The notes beneath the pieces are model-generated. The model did not search any database. It was not told the DNA's origin and saw nothing but the letters and a program-made list of their open reading frames with translations. The translations under genes were made by a program, and so were the position numbers. A stretch of 64,000 nucleotides of DNA from Pradoshia eiseniae (GTDB lineage: Bacteria > Bacillota > Bacilli > Bacillales > Pradoshiaceae), in NCBI RefSeq assembly GCF_002946355.1, contig NZ_PKOZ01000005.1:124001-188000 (forward strand), in the 5' to 3' direction. Positions 26,664 to 35,445 of this stretch are shown here, piece by piece (position 1 is the stretch's first letter; the number at the start of each line of letters is the position of its first letter).

Positions 26664-27197
26664 ATTTTTCTCCCTCTTGAAATAGGTTGGCATATAATGA
26701 AGTTTAGTGGAAAATTTATGCAATGTAAATGTAAAATGACATTTTTTTCTAAAAATTCTTACAGTAATATATTTTGTTTTCCTATATTCGAGTCCCTTTT
26801 CCTTTCTTCTACATTTTATAATATATTCCATAATATTTTATTGACATAACTGTCCCTTTTTCTATCTCTGCTAAATAGCCATCTTTAGCTCCTTTACCCT
26901 CTTTGTCATATCCTCACTTGCCTTCCTGAACTGATCCGTCATCATACAACAAGCTTTCAATATAATTTCCGGCATAGGTTTTTGGCTGTTCATCTAATTG
27001 GCATTCCCATTTCCTTAATCACAAAAAATCCTTTATCTTCCATTTAACCAACACTCTTAGATGCTTGAATTTGACTACTCATTACTCTTTCTATCTTCAA
27101 GCTAATGATTGCCTCCCATTCAAGTGCAAAAGGAATCTAATAGTTACAGATAGAAATAAGAATAGGAAAGTTTTAAATAAATTGGAGGTGCAAAGTG
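26664..27197. other. Intergenic gap between the KinB-like gene and the small lipoprotein
   Basis: About 530 bases without a supported gene. The left part is very AT-rich and probably holds the kinase promoter. On the minus strand 26871-27043 holds two tiny overlapping frames (17 and 40 codons) without good ribosome-binding sites, possibly the remains of a lost gene. The right end holds the GGAGGTG site of the lipoprotein gene. Confidence 0.55.
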
Positions 27198-27581
27198 ATG
27201 AAATCACTGCTTTTATATATTACCCTACTAGTATTAACAGCATGCCTAATATCCTGCCAAAAAGATGATGAGGAATCCTTCAAATCAATCTATTTAAATA
27301 AAGGCATAGATAAAATTGTCATCAAAGATAAAAATATTAATTTTAGAGAAATAACTGATATTGAAAGGATTAACAAATGGACAGCAAATGTTGATGAGCT
27401 AAGATTTATACGTGACGAAAACCAGGAAGAACGAGATTTTCTTTTAATTTATGATGGTTGTTCAGTTAAAGCATTTCATCAAAACGAAGAAATTGGTGAC
27501 TTTAAATTATCGAAATTTAATGGCGTGTACTATAAACGTAACGCCGAGTTTGATAAACAGGTAGAGTTGTTGTGTAAATAG
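27198..27581 (+). CDS. Small putative lipoprotein of unknown function
   Basis: A 127-aa protein with a hydrophobic signal sequence and a lipobox LISC (Cys20) followed by QKDDEE. LTAC four residues earlier is an alternative cleavage point. The mature part, about 107 aa, is charged and Asp/Glu/Lys rich, with no motif I recognise. It ends in LLCK, leaving a Cys near the C-terminus and another at YDGCSV, which may pair outside the cell. ATG at 27198 follows GGAGGTG at 9 bases; a GTG one codon earlier is possible. The AT-rich codon use differs somewhat from its neighbours. Confidence 0.72.
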   Translation: MKSLLLYITLLVLTACLISCQKDDEESFKSIYLNKGIDKIVIKDKNINFREITDIERINKWTANVDELRFIRDENQEERDFLLIYDGCSVKAFHQNEEIGDFKLSKFNGVYYKRNAEFDKQVELLCK

Positions 27582-27641
27582 ATTCGGCTCATTGAGCATA
27601 AATTAATTAACATTCCATACGAACAGCCAAAAAACAAACCA

Positions 27642-27668
27642 TAAAAAAGACAGATTCGACTGAATCTG
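27642..27668 (-). terminator. htrA terminator
   Basis: The minus strand has CAGATTC-AGTC-GAATCTG followed by TCTTTTTTAT. Converges with the lipoprotein gene. Confidence 0.8.
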
Positions 27669-27677
27669 CCTTAAACC

Positions 27678-27708
27678 TAAAGGAACTTGAACGAATCAAG
27701 TTCCTTTA
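27678..27708. terminator. Second hairpin between the lipoprotein gene and htrA
   Basis: A perfect 13-bp stem TAAAGGAACTTGA / TCAAGTTCCTTTA with a 5-base loop. Its flanks are A/T-poor, so it may act mainly as a 3' stabilising structure. Confidence 0.6.
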
Positions 27709-27779
27709 GCGAAATCTTCTCTATTCAAATAAAGTCAGCTATCCTAGGAGGGAAGATAGCAACCGTTATTCACTAAGTT

Positions 27780-29255
27780 TTATTTCTCTGTTAGCGTTAC
27801 TGTGACGGTTTTAACAACACCATCACGATAAAGCTTGATTTTGACGGTATCACCATTCTTTGTTTGGCTGTACAAATATTTTCTAAATTCGCTAAGACTA
27901 GATACCTCGGTATCATCAATGGACACAATCACATCGTAGGCTTCGATTCCAGCTTGTGCAGCAGGTGATTCAGCCTCGACCTGTGTGACGACCAAGCCGT
28001 TTGTTACATCAGCTGGAAGCTTAAGCTGACGTTCAAGCACATATTGCGGAATCTCCGCAATCGATTGCAAGCCAACACCTACATATGCGCGCTGCACTGA
28101 ACCATCTGCCAGGAGATCATTAACAATGGTTTTCGCTTCTTGGGACGGAATTGCAAACCCAATACCTTCCACACCATCTGAAGAGATTTTCATGCTATTG
28201 ATCCCAATGACCTGACCGCTTAGATTCACGAGTGCCCCTCCGCTGTTTCCAGGATTGATAGCAGCATCTGTCTGGATGACATCCATGTCCCATTCACCAG
28301 CGGATGTGGATACAGTCACCGTGCGCTGTAAACCGCTTATGATTCCTTGTGTGACTGAACCGGAGAAATCGAGACCTAGCGGGTTTCCGATTGCTAGCAC
28401 CTCCTGGCCGACACTCAATTTATCAGAATCGCCAAATTCCGCGACCTCTTTGACATTTTCGCTGCTTATTTCCAGGACAGCAAGGTCTGTTAATGCATCT
28501 GCGCCGATCAGCTTTGCTTCTACCTTTGTCTCATTCGCTAAATATACTTCTATCGAATCGGCACCTTCAATGACATGGTTATTCGTCACGATATAGGCAT
28601 GATCGCCATCCTTTTTAAAGATAACGCCAGAACCAGTTCCCGATTCTTTATTTTGTGAGCCCTCTTCCTCTGAAGTTGGCAATCCATAATTATAATAATT
28701 TTCCGGGCTCATCTTCTGAATGTTGACCACACCAACGACTGCCGGAGATACCTTATTAATCATCTTAATTGTGTCGCTTGTGGAGACAGAAGTCTCGTCT
28801 ATTTGCAGTCCATCCTTGTCATCAACCTTGGCAACGGCTGTTTCAACCGATTTCACCGTTCCATCCTCACCGCCGGGCAGGATTCCAGTCAAATCAACAA
28901 AGCCGAAATACGAGCCGGAACCAAGAACAATCACTGCACTTAGCAGCGCTGTAACGAGAGGGGTGACCCATCTGCTCTTCTCTTTTGATGTTCTGCTTTC
29001 TGCGGGTTCCCTTTCCGTTGGCTTTTCTAGTATAATGGAGTCAACGGATTCCTGGGCAGATTGTTCATAAGTCTCCTTGTCCTTTTGAGCAGAGTTCAGT
29101 TCATGATATCCTTGATAGGATAGATAGGTTGGGTTAATTTTATGGCTTCGGTACTCACCGTTTGCTTCATCACTGCTTGTTTCATTAATTGGCCCATGTT
29201 CATTTGGCTTTTTTTCCTCCAAATCATCATGTTCATTCCGATTAGTGAAATCCAT
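27780..29255 (-). CDS. htrA: Membrane-anchored HtrA-type serine protease (DegP/HtrA/YvtA family)
   Basis: A quality-control protease at the outer face of the membrane, 491 aa. Residues 1-95 are a charged cytoplasmic tail and 97-120 a membrane anchor. The trypsin-like domain has the catalytic triad H227 (TNNHVIEGAD), D257 (LTDLAVLEI) and S338 (NPGNSGGALV). A PDZ domain covers roughly 385-490. It sits next to an OmpR-type response regulator and kinase, as htrB sits next to cssRS in B. subtilis. Its promoter has an 11-bp-spaced TGACA direct repeat shared with the ABC transporter genes upstream, so secretion or envelope stress control is likely. Bacilli have two or three paralogues; which one this is I cannot say. 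Confidence 0.92.
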   Translation of the reverse strand: MDFTNRNEHDDLEEKKPNEHGPINETSSDEANGEYRSHKINPTYLSYQGYHELNSAQKDKETYEQSAQESVDSIILEKPTEREPAESRTSKEKSRWVTPLVTALLSAVIVLGSGSYFGFVDLTGILPGGEDGTVKSVETAVAKVDDKDGLQIDETSVSTSDTIKMINKVSPAVVGVVNIQKMSPENYYNYGLPTSEEEGSQNKESGTGSGVIFKKDGDHAYIVTNNHVIEGADSIEVYLANETKVEAKLIGADALTDLAVLEISSENVKEVAEFGDSDKLSVGQEVLAIGNPLGLDFSGSVTQGIISGLQRTVTVSTSAGEWDMDVIQTDAAINPGNSGGALVNLSGQVIGINSMKISSDGVEGIGFAIPSQEAKTIVNDLLADGSVQRAYVGVGLQSIAEIPQYVLERQLKLPADVTNGLVVTQVEAESPAAQAGIEAYDVIVSIDDTEVSSLSEFRKYLYSQTKNGDTVKIKLYRDGVVKTVTVTLTEK

Positions 29256-29324
29256 TCTATTCCTCTCCTTACCTGTTTTGCTTCTTTATATATATAATTA
29301 CCGCAGACTAGTCATTTCCTTCTA

Positions 29325-29362
29325 ATACTACTATATCCGAGCATTGTGTCAGAAAAATGTCA
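29325..29362 (-). promoter_or_regulatory. htrA promoter with TGACA direct repeat
   Basis: Minus strand: TGACAT (29362-29357), then TGACAC (29351-29346), 11 bp apart. The second copy overlaps the -35 (CTGACA). A 16-bp spacer leads to TAGTAT (29330-29325). The layout is that of OmpR-family regulator sites and equals that of the promoter at 33958-33995. Confidence 0.65.
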
Positions 29363-29424
29363 AACTAATAATTTTTTATGATTCATTTAAAACAAAATGC
29401 ATGCACCTTGGATCTTAATAAAGC

Positions 29425-29456
29425 AAATGGAAGCTTATGTCCGAAAGCCTCCATTT
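29425..29456 (-). terminator. Weak terminator after the sensor kinase gene
   Basis: The minus strand has AAATGGAGGC / GCTTCCATTT with one mismatch, followed by GCTTTATTAAG. The T-run is short, so read-through into htrA is possible. Confidence 0.55.
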
Positions 29457-29465
29457 ACCATATTC

Positions 29466-30956
29466 TTAATCATCAAAGGGAAGCGTAATGGTAAAAATAG
29501 TTCCATCCTGGCTGCTTTCTTTCAGCTTCAAATCGCCCCCCATGGCTCTTGCTAACATTTTACTGAAAGGAAGCCCAAGCCCTAGTCCTCTAACCTTATA
29601 TTTCTTTTCTTCACCGCGATAGAATCGCTCAAATATCAAATCTTGCTCCGCAGCCGGGATACCAGGTCCGTTATCCTGAAAATCTATTGCCACCCAGTGG
29701 GCATCTGCTAAACAGATGGTAATTGTTATCTTGCCTTTCCCTTGAATAGCCTGCCTTGCATTATTGAGCAAATTCAAGAGAATTTGCTGTAGGCGAAGCA
29801 CATCCGTATATATCTCGATATCTTCATCCGGTTTATCGATGGTTACCTCAATAGGCACATTATCCTGAATAAGGCTCCATTGATAGACCATCTCCTTAAG
29901 GCTTTCTCCAATATAAATTGGCTTCTTGTTTACGGGAATCGCATTGGCTGCGAATGAGTTGAAATCAAGCAAATCACTAACCATCTTCTGCAATCGATTC
30001 GTTTCCTGTAAGGAGATAGCTAGAAACTCCTTTGCCTCCTCCCCTGTTACAACCTCATCATTAACCGCCTGTAAAAGTCCGCTGATGGAGGTGACAGGGG
30101 TCTTCAATTCATGCGTAACACCAGCAAGCAGCTCCGCCCTGATTGATTCTAATTGTTCAAGCTTATAAGCCATTTCTTTAAATGAGTGAACAAGATCATA
30201 CACCTCTTGCTCCTTCACCTTTTCATTTAATTCGATATCATAATTGCCTGCCTCAACTTGCTTCGCAGCTTTAGCCACATTTTCAATTGGCTTAAGCAAG
30301 CGTCTAGAGAGAATATAGATTGCCGCCCAGCCAAGAAGAGCTGCACTAATGACCATCAGGAACAAGAGCTTGTACTCCTGGTCGACTGCTGTCAATTCCT
30401 CCTCTGACTGGATGACCACAATCCAGCCAAGTACAGAATCATTCAAGGCTATTGGACGCTTGACCAAATAATAATCTTTTCCGTCAATATTCTTTAACTT
30501 CCGTACTTCTTTATTACTTGAAATTAATTTCTGTGAAAAGGAAGAGATATTCAAATGATCTTTTGAGCGGTTCTCCATCAGTATCGATCCATTCGTATCC
30601 ACAACGTAAATCGATGGACTTCCGCTGAGCTCAAGCAGCTTCTGCCGATTATAAAACAACTCTGCATCGCCGTCTGTCGGAATATCTGTCCCAACTATTT
30701 GATCGAGCATGCGTGCGGCTACTTCCTCCGCCAAATAGCGGTCAATGGCGAGATTCTTATTCAACGTCGATTGCCGGATGATGATTCCGGTAACAAAACC
30801 GATGATAGTCAAGCCAATAACAAGGGTAACGAGGTATCGAATCGTCCAATAGCGCAGAAGACTAATTCTTTTCTCCTCGTCCTGCTCGTCAGTAAACTTG
30901 CCTTTCAAGAGGCCAAATATGTTCGTTAACTTACGCTTATTTTTTATCGTAGACAC
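29466..30956 (-). CDS. Two-component sensor histidine kinase (CssS-like context)
   Basis: A 496-aa membrane kinase. Two helices (about 40-61 and 197-216) flank an extracytoplasmic sensor of about 135 aa with a PAS/Cache-like look (SPSIYVVDTNGSILMENRS). A HAMP domain follows at 217-270. HisKA has H282 in LLAGVTHELKTPVTS, and the ATPase domain has N-box LLNLLNNARQAI, DNGPGIP and RGLGLGLPF. It overlaps the end of the response regulator gene by 20 bases, so the two are translated together. By position it is the partner of that regulator and a candidate controller of htrA and the ABC transporter. Confidence 0.92.
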   Translation of the reverse strand: MSTIKNKRKLTNIFGLLKGKFTDEQDEEKRISLLRYWTIRYLVTLVIGLTIIGFVTGIIIRQSTLNKNLAIDRYLAEEVAARMLDQIVGTDIPTDGDAELFYNRQKLLELSGSPSIYVVDTNGSILMENRSKDHLNISSFSQKLISSNKEVRKLKNIDGKDYYLVKRPIALNDSVLGWIVVIQSEEELTAVDQEYKLLFLMVISAALLGWAAIYILSRRLLKPIENVAKAAKQVEAGNYDIELNEKVKEQEVYDLVHSFKEMAYKLEQLESIRAELLAGVTHELKTPVTSISGLLQAVNDEVVTGEEAKEFLAISLQETNRLQKMVSDLLDFNSFAANAIPVNKKPIYIGESLKEMVYQWSLIQDNVPIEVTIDKPDEDIEIYTDVLRLQQILLNLLNNARQAIQGKGKITITICLADAHWVAIDFQDNGPGIPAAEQDLIFERFYRGEEKKYKVRGLGLGLPFSKMLARAMGGDLKLKESSQDGTIFTITLPFDD

Positions 30957-31626
30957 TCAACTGATACCCCAATCCCCGCAGAGTTTTGATTTCTCCCTCA
31001 GTGCTTGGCCAATTCTTCAAAGCCTTCCGAAGCCTCTTAATGGATAAATCGACTGCGCGGTCACTGCCATCATAATCCAGTCCCCATACATGTTCAATCA
31101 GCTGGTCGCGTGTAAACAGCTGGTTCGGATGCTGGCCAAAAAAAATGAGCAAAGCGAGATCACGTGGAGTTAAGTCAAGCTCAATGCCATGCAATGAAAC
31201 CGTATGGGACTTCATGTTGATTGATAAGGAGCCATATTGCTTCCGTTCTTTATCATCAATAACCTTAATGGACCTTCTTAATACAGCCTGTACCCTTGCC
31301 ACTACCTCATCACCAACAAATGGCTTCGTGATATAATCATCCGCTCCGTCATTCAAGCCTGTAAGCCGGTAGTTCACATCGCCAAGGGCAGTCAGCATTA
31401 TAACAGGGCACGTGCTTTCTGAACGGATGCCCTTTAGAATATCCCATCCGTTTTTTCCCGGGAGCATCACATCGAGCAGCACCAAATCTGGATTATACCC
31501 ACGGAACGCATCGAGTGCTTCTTCGCCTGTATACACTTGTTTTGTCTCATAGCCGGCTTTTTTCAAATATGCCTTCAATACTTGGCTGATGGCTATTTCA
31601 TCTTCAACAATCAATATCTTATGCAT
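30937..31626 (-). CDS. OmpR-family response regulator (CssR-like context)
   Basis: A 229-aa regulator. The receiver domain has phospho-acceptor D52 (LVLLDVMLPGKNG), acidic pair E8/D9 and K101 in DDYITKPF. The trans_reg_C winged helix spans about 130-225 (LTPRDLALLIFFGQHP, GSDRAVDLSIKRLRKAL). Its gene ends inside the kinase gene. An 11-bp direct repeat of the sort bound by this family is found upstream of both htrA and the ABC permease gene. No such repeat lies directly in front of its own start. Confidence 0.93.
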   Translation of the reverse strand: MHKILIVEDEIAISQVLKAYLKKAGYETKQVYTGEEALDAFRGYNPDLVLLDVMLPGKNGWDILKGIRSESTCPVIMLTALGDVNYRLTGLNDGADDYITKPFVGDEVVARVQAVLRRSIKVIDDKERKQYGSLSINMKSHTVSLHGIELDLTPRDLALLIFFGQHPNQLFTRDQLIEHVWGLDYDGSDRAVDLSIKRLRKALKNWPSTEGEIKTLRGLGYQLSVYDKK

Positions 31627-31658
31627 CCTGCAACACTCCCTAATAAAAACGAATAGGA

Positions 31659-31685
31659 CAAAAATCCCCGAAGTTTTTCGGAGAT
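31659..31685 (-). terminator. Terminator between the ABC ATPase and the response regulator
   Basis: The minus strand has ATCTCCGAA / TTCGGGGAT (one A-C mismatch) followed by TTTTTGTCC. It fills most of the 77-base gap, so the regulator gene depends on read-through or on a promoter inside the ATPase gene. Confidence 0.8.
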
Positions 31686-31703
31686 CTTTTGTTTACTCTT
31701 ATC

Positions 31704-32399
31704 TTACACCAATACTGGCTTTTCTGTATTTGAAACGGTGATTTCGCCTTTGGATAAGCGAATGTTCACGTCAGATATCTTAGATAAATTATGGTCATGC
31801 GTAACAACAATGACGCATTTATCTTCCTTATGGGCGAGATCAAGGAATAATTCAATAATCTCACTCGCTGTATCCTCATCTAAATTTCCTGTTGGCTCAT
31901 CGGCCACAATCAAATCAGATTGACAGCATAGGGCACGCGCAATCGATACACGCTGCTGCTGGCCGCCGCTCAAGGTAAGTACCTTCTGATTGGCCTGTTT
32001 CTCATTAATACCGACCTTCTTCAGCATCTCAATCGCATAGGCACGACGATTATCCACCTTCGCTCCCGTGATTTCCATGGCCGTCGTGATATTTTGCAAG
32101 GCTGTCATATAAGGAAGCAGATTATAGGACTGGAATACAATCGAGACATATTTGTTCCGAAATTTGGAGTAGCCAATTTTCTTAATATCCTTCCCCTCAT
32201 ACAGCACTTCTCCACCCTTAGGCATATCGAGCGCACTTGCTAACGCAAGGAAGGTTGTCTTCCCGGACCCTGAAGGACCTACAATGGTATAGAAAAGCCC
32301 TTTATTAAAGGATACATTAATGTTCTTTAGTATGTCTTGATTTTTATTCCCAAACTTATACCAATAACTTACATCCTTGAATTCCAGTAAATTAGTCAT
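31704..32399 (-). CDS. ABC transporter ATP-binding protein (MacB/LolD type)
   Basis: A 231-aa ATPase with Walker A VGPSGSGKTT, Q-loop VFQSYNLLPYMTALQNI, signature [15 protein letters not shown] and Walker B LIVADEPTGNLDEDTA. The YNLLPYMTA and DEPTGNLD patterns are those of the MacB/LolD/BceA (type VII mechanotransmission) group. It lies 13 bases downstream of the FtsX-type permease and surely pairs with it. The task could be export or membrane-stress relief, such as antimicrobial peptide or lipid handling; substrate unknown. Confidence 0.93.
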   Translation of the reverse strand: MTNLLEFKDVSYWYKFGNKNQDILKNINVSFNKGLFYTIVGPSGSGKTTFLALASALDMPKGGEVLYEGKDIKKIGYSKFRNKYVSIVFQSYNLLPYMTALQNITTAMEITGAKVDNRRAYAIEMLKKVGINEKQANQKVLTLSGGQQQRVSIARALCCQSDLIVADEPTGNLDEDTASEIIELFLDLAHKEDKCVIVVTHDHNLSKISDVNIRLSKGEITVSNTEKPVLV

Positions 32400-32412
32400 T
32401 CATTTCTCCTCC

Positions 32413-33903
32413 TTAGTCCTGTCTTGAAAGAATCGCTTTAGGCTGCAATCGAAGTACCGATAATGAAGGGATTAATGTCGCGATGACAGCAATCAATAAG
32501 CCAATTCCAGCAAGCTTGCCAAGATCAGCCCCCGTTACTTGAACATCAAGATCAACTGCTTGAACATCTGCATCCGCTTGATTATTTGGTTGACCTGGAC
32601 CGACGAATCCTCTTGGAGGGCCCATTTGCATGCCTCTTCCGCCAAATTCAGTTATATCTGCACGTGAATTTGCAGAAGACTCTTCTTGTTGCGAGAGGAG
32701 CTGGTCACCAATCTTATCAGCTACTAAATTACCTGTCAGCGAAGCGATTCCAATCGCAAAGACAGCTATAATAAGAATTTCAACAATAAACTGCCCGATT
32801 AATTTCCCTTTTTTCTCACCTATCGCTAGAAGGACACCCATTTCATACTTTCGCTCGCGAATTCCGAGCATCACAATTAATCCTAAAATAATCGCACCTG
32901 CAATGGTCACTAAATAAACGATGTTTTTAGAGAAAGAGGCGACATTATTGATTGGCTCTACCATTTGCTGATAAAGACTGTCATTTGCGTCCAATTTATA
33001 TGTATCTAAATCAATGACATCCATTGCTACTGCATCCTCAATGAATGCATCTGTATCGGCAGGATCTGCCATATAATAAGTTGCACTGTCGATGGTACCC
33101 TCATAATCTTCGCCTTTAATTTCATTAGCTAATGTATAAGGAACATAAATTTGATTATACGGGTTCATGGAAGTAAAACTCATTCCCATAGGATCAGTTG
33201 ATGCGGAGGTCGTTTTGTAGATTCCGATAATCTCTGCTTTTACTGTTTTATCCTCATCGCTAGAAGAGGCAACTGTAATCTTATCACCGACAGATAAATC
33301 ATTTTCCTCTGCTAATGTTTCTTCCATAATGGCGACATTTTCACCAATATGTTCATCCGAAATATGTGTCCCCTCAATCATTTCTGCATTTCCATCCATA
33401 AAATCAGTGGTTGCATCAGTGAAAACCACTCCTTGAAGGGTCACATCTGCATCAGCCATTCCCATATCAGGCATTCTTACACCCATTGGATTTGAATCAC
33501 TCGCTGTATCATTTGATGAAGCTTCAATCGGATCGAAATTGCTGGCCACAGCCTGTGTGCTAGAAGTGAAATTATAGCCGCTCAATTGTGATAAAGTTGT
33601 TAGTGCCTCGGCATCCTCTACCTCAACAGGCGTTTGTGAGAAACGAAATGGCTCACGGCCTTCCTCTGACCCAGCACTTTCTCTTGCCTCTCGCTGCTCC
33701 TGCATCATTTTTTCTTGATCAAAGCTCAGTGTCACGGTTCCGCCAAGCTGCTGCTTCGCAAGCTCTGCTGACGTCGTAGCCGCACTCTGGATTGATAATC
33801 CACTCAATACCAAAACGCAGATAACCGTAAAGACAAATAACTGTAATAGACTTTTGCACTTCTTTGCTTTTACGCTCAAGAATGCTCTCTTGATAAAGTT
33901 CAT
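32413..33903 (-). CDS. ABC transporter permease with MacB-like periplasmic-type domain and FtsX fold
   Basis: A 496-aa permease. There is one N-terminal helix (about 17-38), then an extracytoplasmic MacB_PCD-type domain of about 290 residues, very acidic and rich in Met, Ser and Thr. Three helices of the FtsX domain follow, beginning near 331 (IVYLVTIAGAIILGLIVMLG). Between helices 3 and 4 is an unusual Gly/Pro/Met loop (GGRGMQMGPPRGFVGPGQP) with acidic repeats after it. It is transcribed with the ATPase from a promoter with the TGACAT direct repeat. It probably acts as a homodimer, since no second permease gene is near. Confidence 0.9.
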   Translation of the reverse strand: MNFIKRAFLSVKAKKCKSLLQLFVFTVICVLVLSGLSIQSAATTSAELAKQQLGGTVTLSFDQEKMMQEQREARESAGSEEGREPFRFSQTPVEVEDAEALTTLSQLSGYNFTSSTQAVASNFDPIEASSNDTASDSNPMGVRMPDMGMADADVTLQGVVFTDATTDFMDGNAEMIEGTHISDEHIGENVAIMEETLAEENDLSVGDKITVASSSDEDKTVKAEIIGIYKTTSASTDPMGMSFTSMNPYNQIYVPYTLANEIKGEDYEGTIDSATYYMADPADTDAFIEDAVAMDVIDLDTYKLDANDSLYQQMVEPINNVASFSKNIVYLVTIAGAIILGLIVMLGIRERKYEMGVLLAIGEKKGKLIGQFIVEILIIAVFAIGIASLTGNLVADKIGDQLLSQQEESSANSRADITEFGGRGMQMGPPRGFVGPGQPNNQADADVQAVDLDVQVTGADLGKLAGIGLLIAVIATLIPSLSVLRLQPKAILSRQD

Positions 33904-33957
33904 CTACTTTTTCCGTCCTTCCTCATGTTGTTGCCAGTTATGTAACTAACTTTCTAG

Positions 33958-33995
33958 CTACTACTTTAAATCGGAAATATGTCAATCAAATGTCA
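33958..33995 (-). promoter_or_regulatory. ABC transporter promoter with TGACAT direct repeat
   Basis: Minus strand: TGACAT (33995-33990) and TGACAT (33984-33979), 11 bp apart. The second forms the -35 TTGACA, followed by a 16-bp spacer and TAGTAG (33963-33958). Same design as the htrA promoter. Confidence 0.65.
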
Positions 33996-34023
33996 TAAAA
34001 AATAAACATACGTGAAAATAAAT

Positions 34024-34058
34024 AAAAAAAGGAACCTTCTATCAAAGAAGATTCCTTT
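34024..34058 (-). terminator. panE terminator
   Basis: The minus strand has AAAGGAATCTTCT / AGAAGGTTCCTTT with one G-T pair, followed by TTTTATTTATTT. Confidence 0.88.
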
Positions 34059-34071
34059 ACCATTCAGACTA

Positions 34072-34995
34072 TTATTCTGCTAGTGATTTCTCATAAATTT
34101 TCAAATGTGCATATGACGCATGAAGAAGGGGTGTCTCCAGATTGTACTGCTCAGCCAGTTCAAGAAGATATCCTTGCAGATGGTCCGCTTCAGTCCTATA
34201 TCCTTTTTCCATATCACGAAGCATCGAAGACTTCATTTCATATCCTAATGCCTTTATTTTCTCTATCTGCCGTTCTCTCGCACCATCTTCCAAGGGTGCA
34301 TGATGTTCTTGGAAAATGAGTAAAATCTCATCAAGCAAGCCTTCGATCACACGCATCCCGGAATCAGTCTCTTTAATTATGCCAATCGCCGCTCTCATCA
34401 TCGTCGTAATGCCGGAGAAGAGCGTGATAAAGAGATACTTCTCCCACATATCCTTCTTAATCATAATGCTGTGGTTAGCACTCATATATGCTCCGCTGCA
34501 TAAATCAGCAAATCTCTGTGCCCGCTCTGTCGGCTTTCCATCCAGCTCACCGAATACGATATCATGGAATTTACTCGTCTGACGAATAACTCCATCATTT
34601 GTTAGAGTTGTCTCAATGAAGCAAAGTCCCCCGAGAACACGCTCTGTGCCAAATGCCTTCTGCAATTCTCCCAAATGAGTCACCCCATTAAGGAGTGGAA
34701 TGACAGCTGTTCTATCTGAGACATAGGAGGCCATATCCTTAATCGCACTCTCCAAATGATACGATTTCACTGCTAAAAGGACATAATCAAAAGGAGCAGC
34801 ATCCTCCCCGTTTACTAGCACCTTCGGCCTGCATGTATAATCCCCATGTACACTTTGGATGACAAGTCCTCGCTCCATTAGCTCTTGTTTCCTTCTCTCC
34901 CGAACCAGGAAAGTCACATCTGCCCCCGCCTCTGTCAATCTGCCGCCAAAATAACCGCCGATACCGCCTGCCCCAATGATTAAAACCCTCACCAT
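34072..34995 (-). CDS. panE: 2-dehydropantoate 2-reductase (ketopantoate reductase)
   Basis: NADPH-dependent reduction of ketopantoate to pantoate for pantothenate and CoA synthesis. It has 307 aa. The Rossmann motif is LIIGAGGIGGYFGGRL (5-20), and LLAVKSYHLE lies near residue 74. The Lys of MWEKYLFI corresponds to the family catalytic lysine. The pan genes panB-panC-panD are not adjacent; Bacilli often carry more than one PanE-like reductase, so the exact substrate has some doubt. Single-gene unit with its own terminator. Confidence 0.88.
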   Translation of the reverse strand: MVRVLIIGAGGIGGYFGGRLTEAGADVTFLVRERRKQELMERGLVIQSVHGDYTCRPKVLVNGEDAAPFDYVLLAVKSYHLESAIKDMASYVSDRTAVIPLLNGVTHLGELQKAFGTERVLGGLCFIETTLTNDGVIRQTSKFHDIVFGELDGKPTERAQRFADLCSGAYMSANHSIMIKKDMWEKYLFITLFSGITTMMRAAIGIIKETDSGMRVIEGLLDEILLIFQEHHAPLEDGARERQIEKIKALGYEMKSSMLRDMEKGYRTEADHLQGYLLELAEQYNLETPLLHASYAHLKIYEKSLAE

Positions 34996-35024
34996 CGCAC
35001 AACCCCTTTTTATTCCATTTTACA

Positions 35025-35072
35025 CAAAAAATAGCGGCAATGAATAGATTTCTCCATTCATTGCCGCTATTT
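35025..35072 (-). terminator. Terminator of the ykuS-like gene
   Basis: A perfect 17-bp stem AAATAGCGGCAATGAAT / ATTCATTGCCGCTATTT with a 10-base loop, then TTTTG on the minus strand. Confidence 0.9.
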
Positions 35073-35084
35073 AGTGCAATCCTC

Positions 35085-35327
35085 TTATTGAAGTCTGCTT
35101 TCCACTTCAGAGCACACTTGATCTGCCGTTAATCCATCTGCATTAATGACAGGACCCTCAATTGTAACATCCTGCATGCCCATCACGTTCTGGTCTATTC
35201 CAGAGATGACACAACAGTCACAGTTCGCAGCATCATGTTCATGATTTAGCTGCACTACCTCATGACCTTTATCACGAAGTGCCTGCTGAACATCAGATAA
35301 AGATTCTTCTACCCCTATTTTAGCCAT
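35085..35327 (-). CDS. ykuS: YkuS-like protein (UPF0180 family)
   Basis: An 80-aa cytoplasmic protein of the UPF0180 family, with [24 protein letters not shown] at the start and the Cys cluster [19 protein letters not shown] in the middle. The Cys-x-Cys-Cys and a later Cys suggest metal or redox behaviour, but no function is established. GGAGGTG lies 5-6 bases before the ATG. It is a single-gene unit divergent from the AbrB-type gene. Confidence 0.85.
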   Translation of the reverse strand: MAKIGVEESLSDVQQALRDKGHEVVQLNHEHDAANCDCCVISGIDQNVMGMQDVTIEGPVINADGLTADQVCSEVESRLQ

Positions 35328-35445
35328 TGATTACACCTCCTCCAAGGCTAGGATGTACAGGAAAGGAGGAGAATATTCACTTAGCAAAACATTTTGATTT
35401 CGAAATATTACAGTATTATTAATAACTGTCATTTCTATTTACTAT

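Noticed and set aside
26871-27043. Two tiny minus-strand frames (17 and 40 codons) overlapping as ATGA
   Set aside because: Neither has a usable ribosome-binding site or promoter; at most the remains of a decayed gene.
27198-27257. LTAC as the lipobox of the small lipoprotein
   Set aside because: LISC four residues later is followed by the polar QKDDEE stretch, which fits better as the mature start.
34072-34995. panE as part of a pantothenate operon
   Set aside because: It has its own terminator and no panB, panC or panD beside it.
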